This document shows, piece by piece, positions 41,849 through 42,272 of a stretch of 42,272 nt of DNA. Origin of the DNA: an uncultured Clostridia bacterium (GTDB lineage: Bacteria > Bacillota > Clostridia > Christensenellales > Aristaeellaceae); assembly GCA_946627565.1 (NCBI GenBank), contig CAMOVR010000013.1, positions 1-42,272 on the forward strand. The letters run 5' to 3'. The notes beneath the pieces are model-generated. The model worked only from the letters and a program-made list of their open reading frames with translations. It had not been told where the DNA came from and did no database searches. The translations under genes and the position numbers were made by a program. Within the stretch, counting starts at the first letter, position 1. Each line of letters opens with the position of its first letter.

Positions 41849-42135
41849 GTGAGCAATTCCTTTCTGCTTTTGGGTTGACTCCCAAATTACATTCCTTTTA
41901 CGAAGTAACCAATGGCTTTAACGGTACTCAGGAAAGTAATGGTATGATTCTTTGGGTTACACCTCATCCCCATCAGGGGATGGAACCCTCCGACAAGCAT
42001 CAGGAAATCGGGATCTGTATGCTGTTGCTCTCATCTCCTCACGGGGACGAAAAGTATCCCCACGTTACCGAGCCTCCCTGACTGTCAGAGACGTTTTCCT
42101 TCATAGGGGCTGCAGTGTTTTGCTCATAAAAAAAG
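41849..42135 (+). ncRNA. Candidate structured non-coding RNA, class unknown
   Basis: About 280 nt before the terminator. Closing helix: GTGAGCAA (41849-41856) with TTGCTCAT (42120-42127), then CTGC (41864-41867) with GCAG (42112-42115). Inner elements: hairpin TTTGGG/CCCAAA (41869-41886); helix 41887-41896 with 41930-41939, one mismatch; hairpin 41954-41988, in which GGGTT/AACCC encloses CATCCCC-ATCA-GGGGATG; helix AGCAT-CAG/CTG-T-ATGCT (41996-42023); GGGGA/TCCCC (42043-42061); AGCCTC (42071-42076) with GGGGCT (42106-42111). G-U pairs in the closing and last helices fix the plus strand. An 85-residue ORF here (from a TTG at 41824) has no SD and overlaps these helices. It is not RNase P, tmRNA or SRP RNA by motif. 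Lower GC than its surroundings. Confidence 0.65.
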
Positions 42136-42168
42136 CCGCGGGTCATCTGATCTGTGGTTTATTATTCT
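42136..42168 (+). terminator. Terminator of the candidate structured RNA
   Basis: A 9-bp stem (42136-42144 with 42149-42157; three G-U pairs that form only on the plus strand), ATCT loop, then TTTATTATTCT. It starts 8 nt after the closing helix. Confidence 0.75.
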
Positions 42169-42181
42169 CACGTCAGGCAAC

Positions 42182-42272
42182 CTATAGGAAATGGATAGTA
42201 GGGCCTGTCCGGCCGTCCACATGCTCGTGGTGGTGGAGATTCATCCGGTGTGTAGTATCCATCGGATATATT
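42182..42272 (-). CDS. 3' end of an unidentified minus-strand gene (partial)
   Basis: Thirty codons run open from the window edge to a TAG at 42182-42184. The residues are rich in His and end GRTGPTIHFL; the segment HHHEHVDGRTGPT resembles the metal- or nuclease-like C-termini of some toxin domains, but this is only an impression. Too short to classify, and chance open frame is possible. Confidence 0.35.
   Translation of the reverse strand, partial: IYPMDTTHRMNLHHHEHVDGRTGPTIHFL

Noticed and set aside
41965..41982. CATCCCC-ATCA-GGGGATG looked like a CRISPR repeat stem
   Set aside because: Only one copy is present, with no spacer array or cas genes; it fits as a hairpin of the candidate RNA.
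41824..42081. An 85-residue plus-strand frame downstream of hemZ
   Set aside because: It needs a TTG start, has no SD, and its bases are accounted for by base-paired helices. Not excluded completely.

Overview
The window looks like chromosome from a GC-rich (high 50s percent by eye), low-motility-type Bacillota, most likely a gut or rumen Clostridia of the Christensenellales/Oscillospirales kind. The reasons are the strong GGAGG ribosome binding sites, the pyrophosphate-type phosphofructokinase, the secD-secF-recJ-rel-dtd-MBL-hemZ block typical of Clostridia, an ECF transporter S subunit beside type III pantothenate kinase, a two-gene SufC/SufB-like Fe-S system and a CUT1 sugar transporter without its own ATPase. 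The lineage assignment is inference; no rRNA is present.

Layout. 1-5100 (minus): an ECF S component and coaX (pantothenate uptake and phosphorylation), a secreted L,D-transpeptidase with a C-terminal cysteine motif, then sufC and a SufB/SufD-like scaffold. 5400-10700 (plus): a coiled-coil DUF2325 protein and a PAS/degenerate-GGDEF/EAL/PAS c-di-GMP phosphodiesterase. 10700-17000 (plus): an SDR oxidoreductase, a polar amino-acid ABC transporter operon that encloses an M20 peptidase and a tiny His/Pro/Gly-rich membrane protein, and PPi-phosphofructokinase. 17060-23200 (minus): two tandem CorC/HlyC-type CBS membrane proteins, a tRNA-Leu(UAA) split by a 208-nt group I intron, and an operon of iron-type alcohol dehydrogenase, two DUF218 proteins and rsmG. 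23380-24500: a small zinc-ribbon protein and a divergent HTH regulator in a lower-GC patch. 24650-30340 (plus): an oligosaccharide ABC importer whose first permease carries about 550 extra N-terminal residues made of three copies of a four-TM module. 30440-34600: a secreted LRR-caspase protein, a small cysteine-containing exported protein, and secD-secF. 34680-41760: recJ, rel, dtd, a metallo-beta-lactamase hydrolase and hemZ. 41830-42272: a gene-poor stretch that reads as a promoter, a multi-helix RNA and a terminator, facing the 3' end of an unidentified minus-strand gene.

The two most interesting items are RNA, not protein. The first is the tRNA-Leu(UAA) group I intron (19853-20060), inserted between U34 and A35, the site used in cyanobacteria and plastids, but here in a firmicute. 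The second is an apparently unannotated structured RNA of about 320 nt (41849-42168), closed by a helix whose two strands are about 265 nt apart and framed by its own extended -10 promoter and terminator. The triplicated permease extension and the LRR-caspase are the main protein oddities. Many promoters (TTGACA/TATAAT type) and intrinsic terminators can be read directly, so most transcription units are bounded with fair confidence. All functional calls rest on motif reading; no database search or folding program was run.
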